DNA of 64,000 nucleotides from VRUE01 sp035318745 (GTDB taxonomy: Bacteria > Actinomycetota > Thermoleophilia > Solirubrobacterales > 70-9), in NCBI GenBank assembly GCA_035318745.1, contig DATHEA010000002.1, forward strand, positions 62,001 through 126,000. Direction: 5' to 3'. The translations under genes were made by a program, and so were the position numbers. Shown one piece after another: positions 53,130 to 61,305 of the stretch (its first letter is position 1; each line of letters begins with the position of its first letter). Under the pieces are notes generated by a model. It worked only from the letters and a program-made list of their open reading frames with translations. It did no database searches and was not told the origin of the DNA.

Positions 53130-54595
53130 CACCCAATCCCAAAGTGCTCGAGCACCACCGGCACAACATCGCGCAGCGCCCATTGCTCACGCTCGCCTGG
53201 ACTCTCTGGCCCACAACCGACGAAGAGGAGGGGGCCGAGCGAGTCGCCGGCGTGCAGGGAGCCGTGGCTGCCACCGCCGGCGTGGCTGACGCCGCCCCAG
53301 TCGACCGCCTCGTAGCCGAGGGTCAGCGAGACGATGAGGTCGCCGGCATGCGGTGCGGTCAGGGCAGCGAAGACACGAGCGAAGGGATCCGGATACTCGC
53401 CGCTGGAGATGCGGCCTTCGTCCACGACGGCGTCGAGGACGCCGAGGTCGCCCTCGACTTCCCACCCCAAGCCGCGAAGGTCCGTCACTTGATCGCCCGG
53501 GCGGAACCGCAGCCAATCCCCACGGCGCTCCACCACCGCGGTCTGGCCGTCGAGCCGGCAGACCAGGTCGATTCCTTCGGTCTCCGTCAGGCGCTGCCTC
53601 ACCTCGTCGAGGTCGGCCCTCTCCCCCTCTCCGGGCAACAGGTAGATGTGGGCGGCGCGGCCGGTCGGGCTGACCGCCAGCTGCGCCAGCGCGGGCCGGT
53701 CGTCGGAGGGCGCCAGCACCGTCCACTCGCGTCCGAGCAGATCGGCCAGGGGCAGGCCGCGGCTGACCGGGGTCTGCGCGTGGTCGGAGAGCAGGATCAC
53801 GGCGTGGTCGGCGAGGAACGCGTCGAGCCCACCGCCCGCCTCGACCAGCTTGGCGAAGCAGTGATCGGCCTTGGCGATCGACTCGACGCTCGCCTCCGGC
53901 CCGTGGCGATGCGAGTAGTTGTCGTTGTCGGCAAGCGAGAAGAGCAGGAAGTCGTAGGCGCCCTCGCGCTCCAGCTCGGCGGCGCAGCAAGCCGAGTAGC
54001 CGTCGCGGCTGCCCGGAATCGAGGTCGACTTGCAGGGCACCTCGCGGCTGGCGTAGAGGTCTCCATAGAAAAGCTCGGCCGGGCCCCAAGTGTGATGGCG
54101 GAACTTGAGCCTGGTCGTCTCGACCGCGCGGCGCAGCAGGCCCTCGAGCGAGACCTGGTGGCGATGACGGCCCCGGTAAATCAGAAAGGGCGTGCAAGCG
54201 GTCCGCACGCCGGCGTCGTCGAGGCGCTCGAAGAGAGTGTCGACTTCGGGGCTGAGATGGGCCAGGTTCATGTTGTAGACGAGGTCGTAGAGAGCACGGA
54301 AGACCCCGACGGTCCGCGTCGCCTCCAGCGAGGAGCCGTACTCGACGTAGCGCTGCTCGAGCCGGTGGAACCAGTTCATGCCGCTTATCCAGTGCCGGTC
54401 GGCCGCCACTCCGGTGACCATCTCGGCGCAGGCGACCGGGGTCACCGAAGGGAAGCTGGAGACGCAATCTCCGATCAGGACGCCGCGCTCGAGCAGTTTG
54501 CCGAAGGTGGGTGCGCGCCTCTCCTCGACCGCCCGTTCGAGCATGTCGGTCCGCAGCGAGTCGACGTAGGTCAGGACCAGTTTCTTCGCAGGCAT
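53129..54595 (-). CDS. Alkaline phosphatase superfamily protein (nucleotide pyrophosphatase/phosphodiesterase type)
   Basis: A 488-residue metal-dependent phosphoesterase. Metal and nucleophile motifs are LTYVDSLRTDML at the N-terminus, SFPSVTPVACAEMVTG with the nucleophilic Thr, FSLADNDNYSHRHGPEAS, ILLSDHAQTPV, and the C-terminal HAGGGSHGSL. There is no signal peptide, so it probably acts in the cytoplasm unless exported another way. It is coupled to the membrane glycosyltransferase downstream, suggesting a shared role in glycan or phosphoglycan metabolism. Confidence 0.87.
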   Translation of the reverse strand: MPAKKLVLTYVDSLRTDMLERAVEERRAPTFGKLLERGVLIGDCVSSFPSVTPVACAEMVTGVAADRHWISGMNWFHRLEQRYVEYGSSLEATRTVGVFRALYDLVYNMNLAHLSPEVDTLFERLDDAGVRTACTPFLIYRGRHRHQVSLEGLLRRAVETTRLKFRHHTWGPAELFYGDLYASREVPCKSTSIPGSRDGYSACCAAELEREGAYDFLLFSLADNDNYSHRHGPEASVESIAKADHCFAKLVEAGGGLDAFLADHAVILLSDHAQTPVSRGLPLADLLGREWTVLAPSDDRPALAQLAVSPTGRAAHIYLLPGEGERADLDEVRQRLTETEGIDLVCRLDGQTAVVERRGDWLRFRPGDQVTDLRGLGWEVEGDLGVLDAVVDEGRISSGEYPDPFARVFAALTAPHAGDLIVSLTLGYEAVDWGGVSHAGGGSHGSLHAGDSLGPLLFVGCGPESPGEREQWALRDVVPVVLEHFGIG

Positions 54596-54629
54596 CGGCC
54601 GCGAATGATGAAGGGCGCGCGGCGGCGGC

Positions 54630-55064
54630 TCAGCGCAGCACGCGCAGGCCGGCGTGCTTGCGCTGCGCGCGGCGGTGGCGAGCCACCCCCAACCAGACCA
54701 GCGCGACGATCGCCAGCAGCGTCAGCACTGGCAGCAACAGGGCTGCCGCGGCGACGATCAGCGCTGCCAGCGAGACGAGGAAGCCGAGTGCGCCGCCGCC
54801 GCCATTCTCGCGGCGGCTGGCGCCGCTGACCACGTCGCTGATCACGATGCAACCGAGGCCGGCGCCGACGAGGCAGAAGACGGCGCCAAGGGGAGCGCTC
54901 AGATCGGCGCTGCCGGAGAGCAGGAAGCCGACGATCACCCCGATCGCAGCGGCCAGCAAGGTCATGCGCCCGCGGGCGGATCCGCGCGTGCCGGTGGTGC
55001 CGGCGAGCATCCCGATCGCGATGCCGATGCCGAGCTCGAACCCGGTGCCTTCAAGGAAGCTCAC
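54630..55064 (-). CDS. Small integral membrane protein, unknown function
   Basis: A 144-residue protein with three or four membrane helices (GFELGIGIAIGMLAGTT, LLAAAIGVIVGFLLSG, AVFCLVGAGLGCIVISDVVS, and LIVAAAALLLPVLTLLAIVA) and a short basic tail (RHRRAQRKHAGLRVLR). GTG at 55064 follows reverse-strand TAGGTT by six bases. It is divergent from an aminotransferase gene. Its stop is 34 bases before the phosphatase-like gene start, so all three leftward genes could be co-transcribed. I do not recognise the family. Confidence 0.7.
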   Translation of the reverse strand: MSFLEGTGFELGIGIAIGMLAGTTGTRGSARGRMTLLAAAIGVIVGFLLSGSADLSAPLGAVFCLVGAGLGCIVISDVVSGASRRENGGGGALGFLVSLAALIVAAAALLLPVLTLLAIVALVWLGVARHRRAQRKHAGLRVLR

Positions 55065-55070
55065 GACGAA

Positions 55071-55080
55071 AACCTACACT
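55071..55080. promoter_or_regulatory. Two overlapping divergent leaderless promoters
   Basis: AACCTACACT contains leftward TAGGTT (55076-55071) and rightward TACACT (55075-55080), sharing two bases. Each lies exactly six bases from its start codon (GTG 55064, ATG 55087). RNA polymerase cannot occupy both at once. Confidence 0.6.
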
Positions 55081-55086
55081 TCGGGG

Positions 55087-56508
55087 ATGGAAGAGACGCC
55101 ACACCGCCGACGTGCCCACACCAGCAGCCGCGATCTGGCGCGCTACGCCGACCTCTTCGCCGCCCGTACCGGAGTGATGCGCTCTTCGGCGATGCGCGAC
55201 CTGATGGCGGTCACGGTGCGGCCCGAGGTGATCTCGCTCGCCGGTGGCCTGCCCGATACCTCGACCTTCCCGGCGGGGACATTTGCCGCACAAATGACGC
55301 GGATCGCCCAGAAATCGACGGCGGAGGCGCTCCAGTACGGACCGACCGAGGGCTTCGCGGAGACCGTCGACTGCATCCTCGAGGTGATGGGGGCGGAGGG
55401 CATGCTGCCCGATCCCGACGACGTGATCGTCACCACCGGCGGCCAGCAGGCGATCGATCTGATCTGCAAGACGCTGGTCGACCCGGGCGACGTCGTGATC
55501 TGCGAGGCGCCGACCTATCCCGGCGCGGTGCCGGTCTTCTGCAGCTACCAGGCGGAGACGATCCAGATCGACTGCGACGAGAACGGGATGCGCATCGAGG
55601 AGCTCGAAGCGGTCCTGGGGCGGCTCGACCGCGAAGGCAAGCGGCCCAAATTCGTCTACTCGGTGCCGAGCTTCCAGAACCCTGCCGGGGTGACGATGTC
55701 GCTCGCGCGGCGACAGCGGCTGGTCGAGCTGGCGCGACAGCGGGAGCTGCTCGTCGTCGAGGACAGCCCCTACGGCCTGCTGCGCTTCAGCGGCGAGCCC
55801 CTGCCGCCGCTCTACCAGCTCGACGGCGGCGACTTCGTCATCTACGTCGGCACCTTTTCCAAGATCCTCTCCCCTGGGATCCGGCTGGGTTGGGCGGTGG
55901 CGCCGCCGCCCGTCATGGAGAAGATCGTCCTCGGCAAGCAGGCGTCCGACCTCTGCAGCTCGACCCTGACCCAGCACTTCGTCCGCGAGTACTTCGGCGA
56001 AGGGCGGTGGCGCGAGTACGTCGCCGACCTTGTCGAGATCTACCGCGGCCGGCGCGACACGATGGTCGAAGCGCTGCGCGAGCACTTCCCCGCAGAGGCG
56101 ACCTGGACCGAGCCCGAGGGCGGCCTCTTCATCTGGGCGACGCTGCCCGATTACATCGACACCAGCGATCTCCTCGCCAAGGCGCTGCGCGAGGACGTCG
56201 CCTTCGTTCCCGGTCAGGCGGCCTACGTCGACGAGAGTCGCGGCCGTAGCTCGATGCGGCTCAACTTCTCCGGCGTCGGCGACGAGGAGATCCGCGAGGG
56301 AGTGCGGCGGATCGGCAAGACGATCGCCGAGCAGGTCGAGCTGTACGGCGCGCTGACGTCAAATTCCGCCGCGTCCTCTGCTCCCGCCCAGTCGCGGGAA
56401 TCGGATATGGACGCGACTGGGCTCCCGCGTCCGGGCGCGGCAAGCCCGGCGAAAAAAGAAGGGGGCGACGTTCTTCCCTTTCGAAAGACGGGCGAAGGGG
56501 CAGCGTGA
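55087..56508 (+). CDS. PLP-dependent aminotransferase, class I/II (2-aminoadipate/LysN-like)
   Basis: A 473-residue aminotransferase. The core (about 20-425) shows VISLAGGLPDTSTFPAG, VTTGGQQAIDLICKTLVDPG, VYSVPSFQNPAGVTMSLARR, EDSPYGLLRF and the PLP lysine in VGTFSKILSPGIRLGW. This set resembles 2-aminoadipate/LysN-type transaminases without the MocR DNA-binding domain. The last ~50 residues are a low-complexity tail encoded over several hairpins. It overlaps ddl by four bases (GTGA), hinting at an amino-acid supply role for cell-wall precursors, which is only inference. Confidence 0.88.
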   Translation: MEETPHRRRAHTSSRDLARYADLFAARTGVMRSSAMRDLMAVTVRPEVISLAGGLPDTSTFPAGTFAAQMTRIAQKSTAEALQYGPTEGFAETVDCILEVMGAEGMLPDPDDVIVTTGGQQAIDLICKTLVDPGDVVICEAPTYPGAVPVFCSYQAETIQIDCDENGMRIEELEAVLGRLDREGKRPKFVYSVPSFQNPAGVTMSLARRQRLVELARQRELLVVEDSPYGLLRFSGEPLPPLYQLDGGDFVIYVGTFSKILSPGIRLGWAVAPPPVMEKIVLGKQASDLCSSTLTQHFVREYFGEGRWREYVADLVEIYRGRRDTMVEALREHFPAEATWTEPEGGLFIWATLPDYIDTSDLLAKALREDVAFVPGQAAYVDESRGRSSMRLNFSGVGDEEIREGVRRIGKTIAEQVELYGALTSNSAASSAPAQSRESDMDATGLPRPGAASPAKKEGGDVLPFRKTGEGAA

Positions 56509-57437
56509 GGGTCGCGGTGCTCAAGGGCGGGCGGTCGCTGGAGCGGGGTGTCTCGTTGCGCTCGGGGGCCCGGGTCGAGGACGCGCTCGAGCGACTTGGA
56601 CACGAAGTCCTGCCGATCGACGCCGGTGCGGACCTGGTCAAGCGCCTGACCGCCGGCCGGCCCGACGTCGCCTTCGTCGCCATGCATGGCGTCGGCGGTG
56701 AGGACGGCACGGTGCAGGAGCTGCTGGAGATCCTCGGCATTCCGTTCACGGGGCCCGGCGTCGCAGCCTGCGCTCGCTGTATCGACAAGGTCCTCGCCAA
56801 GGGAGAGCTGCGCGACGGCGACGTCCCCACCCCGGACTGGTTCGCCTTCAACGAGACGGCCTTCCGCGAGCTCGGCGCCGCCGATGCGCTGAGCGAGCTG
56901 GAGGAGCGGCTCGGCTTCCCGCTGGTGGTGAAGCCGAGCCGTGGTGGGTCGGCCCTGGGAGTGAAGTTCGCGGCGAGCTGGTTCGAGGTGCCCGAGGCCC
57001 TTATCTCAGCCTTCAGCTACGACAGCCGCGTGCTCCTCGAGCGCTTCGTCGACGGGCGCGAGCTGGCGGTGAGCGTCGTCGGGGGCGAGCCCCTGCCCGT
57101 GGTCGAGGCGATTCCCAGCGATGGCGACCGCTACGACTTCGAAGCACGCTACGAGATCGGCCGCACCGATTTCGTCTGCCCGGCGGAGCTGGGCGAGGGC
57201 GACTCCTCGGCGGTTACGGCGGCGGCGCTGGGCGCCTACGAGGCGCTGGGCGGCTCGGGGTTCTGCCGCGTCGACCTGATCCTCGGTGCAGACGGACCCC
57301 AGGTGCTCGAGGTGAACGCGGTCCCCGGTCTCACCGATACCAGCCTCCTCCCCCAGGCTGCCGAGGCCGGCGGGATGACCTTCGAGGAGCTGGTCGAGCG
57401 GATCCTCGAGCTGGCATTGAAGCCGGCTACGGCCTAG
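56505..57437 (+). CDS. ddl: D-alanine--D-alanine ligase
   Basis: Ddl makes the D-Ala-D-Ala dipeptide of peptidoglycan using ATP. The 310-residue length is standard. Motifs are the N-terminal VLKGGRSLERGVSLRSG, AMHGVGGEDGTVQELLEILG, the ATP-grasp strand FPLVVKPSRGGSALGV, LLERFVDGRELAVSVVGG and the metal-binding LEVNAVPGLTDTSLLP. The start codon is GTG, overlapping the aminotransferase stop. The loop motif EARYEIGRTDFVCPA is of the usual D-Ala type; nothing suggests D-Lac specificity. Confidence 0.94.
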   Translation: MRVAVLKGGRSLERGVSLRSGARVEDALERLGHEVLPIDAGADLVKRLTAGRPDVAFVAMHGVGGEDGTVQELLEILGIPFTGPGVAACARCIDKVLAKGELRDGDVPTPDWFAFNETAFRELGAADALSELEERLGFPLVVKPSRGGSALGVKFAASWFEVPEALISAFSYDSRVLLERFVDGRELAVSVVGGEPLPVVEAIPSDGDRYDFEARYEIGRTDFVCPAELGEGDSSAVTAAALGAYEALGGSGFCRVDLILGADGPQVLEVNAVPGLTDTSLLPQAAEAGGMTFEELVERILELALKPATA

Positions 57438-57445
57438 GGCCTGTC

Positions 57446-57928
57446 TTAGGAGGTTCCCTCGGCGAAGTCGTCAGGCGTGACCTCGTCGAGGAACTCCTTG
57501 AATTTGTCGACGACCTCCTCGGTGTCCTCGACCTCGTGCTCGAACTCGATCGCCGACTCCTCGATTACCTCCTCGGCAGCAAAGATCGGCGCCGAGACCC
57601 GCACGGCGAGCGCCAAAGCGTCGGAGGGGCGCGAATCGATCTCCAGCTCCGAGCCATCGATGGAAACGGTGATCGAGGCGTAGAAGGTGTTGTCGCGGAG
57701 CTCGGTGACGGAGACCCGCTCGCATTTGGCGTCGAATTGCTCGAGCATGTCGGAGAGCAGGTCGTGCGTCATCGGTCGCGGCGTCGAGGCGCCCTGCAGC
57801 TTCATCAGGATCGCCGCCGCCTCCGGATGACCGATCCAGATCGGCAGGAAACGGTTGCCGTCAACCGTCTTCAGCAAAACGATCGGCTGCTTGCCGACCA
57901 TGTCGAAACTGACCCCGTAGATCTGCAT
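57446..57928 (-). CDS. Bifunctional nuclease family protein (DUF151)
   Basis: A 160-residue protein of the BFN/DUF151 family, known for DNase/RNase activity in plant members. The typical core is GKQPIVLLKTVDGNRFLPIW then IGHPEAAAILMKLQGASTPR, and DSRPSDALALAVRVSAPIF. The tail is acidic. ATG at 57928 (MQIYGVSFDMV) is chosen over a TTG three codons upstream. A consensus TATAAT lies about 40 bases above, so this gene, unlike many here, has a leader. It converges on ddl. Confidence 0.88.
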   Translation of the reverse strand: MQIYGVSFDMVGKQPIVLLKTVDGNRFLPIWIGHPEAAAILMKLQGASTPRPMTHDLLSDMLEQFDAKCERVSVTELRDNTFYASITVSIDGSELEIDSRPSDALALAVRVSAPIFAAEEVIEESAIEFEHEVEDTEEVVDKFKEFLDEVTPDDFAEGTS

Positions 57929-57966
57929 CTGCTGCAAAATTCGCTCCGCGCCGAGGTGGATCGCCC

Positions 57967-57972
57967 ATTATA
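57967..57972 (-). promoter_or_regulatory. Consensus -10 box (TATAAT) of the DUF151 gene
   Basis: A perfect TATAAT on the reverse strand, with GTGGAC about 16 bases upstream as a weak -35. It is the only full consensus box noticed in the window. Confidence 0.6.
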
Positions 57973-58022
57973 GGTACGGCCCTGGGCCGTCCACCGGGCG
58001 AATCGATGCGGTGGCGCGGCAG

Positions 58023-58096
<74 letters not shown>

Positions 58097-58144
58097 GGGG
58101 CGACGCGATGATAGCGACCTGGCGCCGCTCTCCGCGCGGCGTAC

Positions 58145-59023
58145 TCAGGCTCGTTTGCGACCCAGCTTGCGCGCCAGGGAAAGGGCCTCGTCGAGGTCGG
58201 CGAGGCGGATCTCGACCGACACCTCTCCGCCGCGCGGACGCACCTTCACCTCGTGGCCGAGCGCGCTCTCGAGCTTGTCGGCGGCGTCGCGCATCGCCGC
58301 TGCCTCCTCGGCACCGACTGCCCGCCGACTGCTCTTCCCCCGCTTTGGCTGGCTGGCCAGCTTAACCCTGTTCTCGGTCTCGCGCACGGACCAGCCGCCC
58401 TTCGCCGCATCGCGAGCGAGGCGGCGGCGCACGTCGTTGCCGGAGACGCCGAGCAGAGCACGGCCGTGGCCCTCGCTGAGCTCGCCGGTCTCGAGCAGGG
58501 CGATTGCCTCGTCGGGCAGGTCGAGCAGGCGGATCAGGTTGGACACGGCGGGGCGACTGCGGCCGATGCGGCGGGCAAGGTCCTCTTTGGAGAGGCCGAG
58601 GTCCTCGACCAGGGCGGCACAGGCGCGAGCCTCCTCGATCGGGTTGAGGTCCTCGCGGACCATGTTCTCGATCAACGCGACCTGCAGCCGCTCGGCGTGC
58701 TCGGAGTCGCGCACGATCGCCGGCACCTTCTCCAGGCCGGCCTGCTGGGAGGCGCGCCAGCGTCGCTCGCCGGCGATCAGCTCGTAGCTGCCGTCGTGGA
58801 GAGGACGGACCAGGAGCGGCTGCACGACGCCGCTCGTCTCGATCGACGCGGCGAGGCCCGCCAAAGCCTCGGCGTCGAAGTTGGTGCGGGGCTGCTTCGG
58901 GTTCGGCTTGATCAGCTCGACCGGCAGCTCGCGCAGCTCGCCGACCTCCTCGCCAGCGACGCTCTCGGGCAGGATCGCCGCGAGGCCGCGGCCCATGCCC
59001 CGTTTTGCCTTGGCGCTAGCCAC
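58145..59023 (-). CDS. parB: Chromosome partitioning protein ParB
   Basis: A 292-residue ParB that binds parS, spreads as a CTP-dependent clamp and loads condensin. The N-terminal KRGMGRGLAAIL is followed by the CTPase/ParB-box region ELIAGERRWRASQQAG, the ENMVREDLNPIEEARA motif, a helix-turn-helix (LSKEDLARRIGRSRPAVSNL) and a C-terminal dimerisation domain. It overlaps parA by eight bases. A candidate parS lies 3.3 kb away at the rnpA/yidD junction. Confidence 0.95.
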   Translation of the reverse strand: MASAKAKRGMGRGLAAILPESVAGEEVGELRELPVELIKPNPKQPRTNFDAEALAGLAASIETSGVVQPLLVRPLHDGSYELIAGERRWRASQQAGLEKVPAIVRDSEHAERLQVALIENMVREDLNPIEEARACAALVEDLGLSKEDLARRIGRSRPAVSNLIRLLDLPDEAIALLETGELSEGHGRALLGVSGNDVRRRLARDAAKGGWSVRETENRVKLASQPKRGKSSRRAVGAEEAAAMRDAADKLESALGHEVKVRPRGGEVSVEIRLADLDEALSLARKLGRKRA

Positions 59024-59774
59024 GCCCGACCAACTCCTTCGCCAGCGCCTGATAGGCGGTGGCGCCGCGCGAGGCAGGGGCGTGCTCGGTCACGGGCAGG
59101 CCATAGCTCGGCGCCTCGGCGACCCTGACGCTGCGCGGTATGACCGTGTCGAAGACCATCTCGGGGAAGTGCTCGCGCATCTCTCGCTCCACGTCCTGGG
59201 CGAGGCGGGTGCGCTCGTCGTGCATGGTGATCAACAGGCCCGACACGTTCAGCGCCGGGTTGAGCTCGCGGCGAATCATCCCCAGCGTGTCGAGGAACTG
59301 AACCAGGCCCTCCAGTGCCAGGTACTCGGCCTGCACCGGCACGATCACGCGATCCGAAGCGACCAGGGCGTTGACGCTGACCGGTCCCAGCGAGGGGGGG
59401 CAGTCGAGCATCGTGAAGGCAAAGCGCCGGCGCAGTGGGCCGAGTCGTTCGCGCAGGCGAGTCTCCGAGCCATCGAGGCGGGGAAGCTCGACCGCCGCCC
59501 CGGCCAGGTCGCGGTTGGCTGGAACGAGCCAGAGGTTGTCCGGCCCGGCCGGACGGGCCGCCTCGGCGACCGAGATGTCGCCGATCAGGCAGTCATAGGA
59601 CGAGGGGTGGGCGTCGCGGTCTCCGCCGAGGGCCACAGTGGCGTTGCACTGGGGGTCGAGGTCGACCAGCAGGGTCTGGGATCCCGCGGCGGCAACGCAG
59701 GCGGTCAGATTGACCGCAGTCGTCGTCTTGCCGACGCCGCCCTTCTGGTTTGCCACTGCGTAGACAAGGCCCAT
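59016..59774 (-). CDS. parA: Chromosome partitioning ATPase ParA
   Basis: A 252-residue ParA/Soj ATPase that moves ParB-parS complexes along the nucleoid. The deviant Walker A is ANQKGGVGKTTTAVNL, followed by TLLVDLDPQCNATVALGG, FTMLDCPPSLGPVSVNAL, and VIVPVQAEYLALEGLVQFL. TAGTCT six bases before the ATG marks a leaderless promoter. parA-parB are co-transcribed, in the usual place next to rsmG and jag near the origin. Confidence 0.95.
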   Translation of the reverse strand: MGLVYAVANQKGGVGKTTTAVNLTACVAAAGSQTLLVDLDPQCNATVALGGDRDAHPSSYDCLIGDISVAEAARPAGPDNLWLVPANRDLAGAAVELPRLDGSETRLRERLGPLRRRFAFTMLDCPPSLGPVSVNALVASDRVIVPVQAEYLALEGLVQFLDTLGMIRRELNPALNVSGLLITMHDERTRLAQDVEREMREHFPEMVFDTVIPRSVRVAEAPSYGLPVTEHAPASRGATAYQALAKELVGRG

Positions 59775-59780
59775 GGGCGC

Positions 59781-59786
59781 AGACTA
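59781..59786 (-). promoter_or_regulatory. -10 box of a leaderless promoter (parA-parB)
   Basis: Reverse-strand TAGTCT, six bases before the parA ATG. Confidence 0.55.
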
Positions 59787-59803
59787 TTGGGCCTCCGCAC
59801 CAG

Positions 59804-60487
59804 TCATCCCCGGGGTCGCTTCTTCGCCATGCCCGGCCGCCTGGGGAGGTCTGCCGGCGTGGGACCAAGCTTGCGTAGGACGTGCAGATGGCGGTGCTTG
59901 CTGCCGGCTCGGTCGCCGACATTCAAGATTTGCGCCGGCTGCACCGCGAGCTGGTCGCCGGCTCGTTCGAGCTGGTGCTCCTCGTCGAGGTCGCGTTTGC
60001 CCTTCCAGGCGACCAGGATGCCGTTGTCTTTGAGAAGCGGGGACGCGAGCTCTGCCAGGGTCGAGAGGCGGCCGACGGCGCGGGCGGTCATCGCGTCGTA
60101 GGACTCGCGACGCTCTCCAGTGGCGATCTCCTCGGAGCGGGCGTTGAGGACCGTGGCGTTGAAGATCCCAGCCGCACCGATCGCGCGCTCGATGAACTCG
60201 CACTTGCGGCCGACCGACTCGATCAGATCGACCTTGGCGGAGGGCAGGGCAACGGCCAGCACAAGGCCGGGAAACCCAGCTCCAGAGCCAATATCGGCGA
60301 TCTGCCCGGCTTCTCTCAGCTCTCCTACGTCTAGTCCCGTGAGGCTGTCGGCGACGTGAACCCTCCAGGCCCTGCCCGGGTCGGTCACAGAACTGACCGA
60401 AGCTCGCTCCACGGCCAGCAGCTCGAGCACCTTCTCCAGCGCCTCCCGCTGTCGCGGGTCCAACGAAGCGGTTGGGTCCCGGCTCAC
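59804..60487 (-). CDS. rsmG: 16S rRNA (guanine-N7)-methyltransferase RsmG
   Basis: RsmG (GidB) methylates G527 (E. coli numbering) of 16S rRNA; its loss gives low-level streptomycin resistance. The 227-residue protein has HVADSLTGLDVGELR, the SAM motif IADIGSGAGFPGLVLAVALP, and ESVGRKCEFIERA, then MTARAVGRLSTLAELASPLL. A basic Pro/Arg-rich tail ends the protein. GTG at 60487 overlaps the jag stop (GTGA). Confidence 0.94.
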   Translation of the reverse strand: MSRDPTASLDPRQREALEKVLELLAVERASVSSVTDPGRAWRVHVADSLTGLDVGELREAGQIADIGSGAGFPGLVLAVALPSAKVDLIESVGRKCEFIERAIGAAGIFNATVLNARSEEIATGERRESYDAMTARAVGRLSTLAELASPLLKDNGILVAWKGKRDLDEEHQLERAGDQLAVQPAQILNVGDRAGSKHRHLHVLRKLGPTPADLPRRPGMAKKRPRG

Positions 60488-60966
60488 TCCGACACGAGCG
60501 GCGCTACGACCACGCAGCGGCGTGGCTCGTCGCCTTCGCTGTAAGTCTCGACGCCGGAGCGCTCTTTGAGGTGTTCGTGCACGACGCGCCGTTCTTGGGC
60601 GCTCATCGGATCCATCTCGACCGTGACGTTGCCATCCAGGGCCTGCTCGGCAGCCCGATCGGCCCGCGCGGTCAGAACCTCCCGGCGACGCTCGCGGTAG
60701 CCGGAAACATCGAGCACGACCCGTTTCCGGTCCCGGAGGCCCCGGAATGCGGCCTGGAAGGCGAGCAACTGCAGGGCATCGATGGTCTGGCCTCGTTTGC
60801 CGATCAGCAGCCCGTAGTCGTCATCGCCTGAAATGACAGCCTCGATCCGCTCGTCGTCCTCCTTGATCTCAACCTCACCGTCAAGGTCAAGCTCGTCAAG
60901 GACGCCTTCCACAAGCTCCTGAACCCGCTCAGCGGGCTCCTCAGGCCATTTAGTCTCGTCACTCAC
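60484..60966 (-). CDS. jag: RNA-binding protein Jag/KhpB (KH and R3H domains)
   Basis: A 160-residue protein lacking the N-terminal Jag-N domain of Firmicute homologues. The KH domain has YGLLIGKRGQTIDALQLLAF and the R3H domain has DPMSAQERRVVHEHLKERSG and ETYSEGDEPRRCVVV. KhpB-type proteins bind RNA and affect cell elongation. It normally follows yidC; here 339 bases with two hairpin repeats separate it from yidC, so it may be transcribed apart from it. Confidence 0.93.
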   Translation of the reverse strand: MSDETKWPEEPAERVQELVEGVLDELDLDGEVEIKEDDERIEAVISGDDDYGLLIGKRGQTIDALQLLAFQAAFRGLRDRKRVVLDVSGYRERRREVLTARADRAAEQALDGNVTVEMDPMSAQERRVVHEHLKERSGVETYSEGDEPRRCVVVAPLVSE

Positions 60967-61000
60967 AGGGCCGCACCCTATTCCAGCGAGAGAGGCGAGG

Positions 61001-61129
61001 GGGAGCCGGGTGTTCTTCCTTCGGGAGCCTAGATCCGCCTTCGGCGGATCAATTGTGTGCCCCTTCGGGGCCAGAAACTCTCAGCCGTGGCCGCTTCGCG
61101 AGGCTCCGAAGGAAGAACACCCGGCTCCC
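61001..61129. repeat. Family A hairpin repeat, copy 5
   Basis: Arms 61001-61029 and 61102-61129 pair with one extra base (left arm starts GGGAGCCGGGTGTTCTTCCT). The core keeps GGCCGCTTCGCGAGGCTCC on the right but has altered internal hairpins (CCGCCTTCGGCGG, GCCCCTTCGGGGC). It is the most divergent core of the family. Confidence 0.82.
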
Positions 61130-61164
61130 ATCCCGACAAGCTCAACAAGGGGGCGGGTGGGCCC

Positions 61165-61292
61165 GTGCCCTGGGGAAAATCCCCGGAAGTGCCTCGCGAA
61201 GCGGCTCCGCAGAGTGATTCAAGCCGCGCAGCGGCACCAAATTCGTGAGCGAAGCGAACCCAGGCAGCTTCCGGGGACTTTCCCCAGGGCAC
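61165..61292. repeat. Family A hairpin repeat, copy 6
   Basis: Arms 61165-61194 and 61262-61292 pair with two differences (left arm starts GTGCCCTGGGGAAAATCCCC). The core is in the same orientation as copy 1. It lies 35 bases from copy 5 and 13 bases from the yidC stop. Together copies 5 and 6 fill the 339-base gap between yidC and jag; nothing else is visible there. Confidence 0.85.
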
Positions 61293-61305
61293 GGCTGAGC
61301 TTCCG

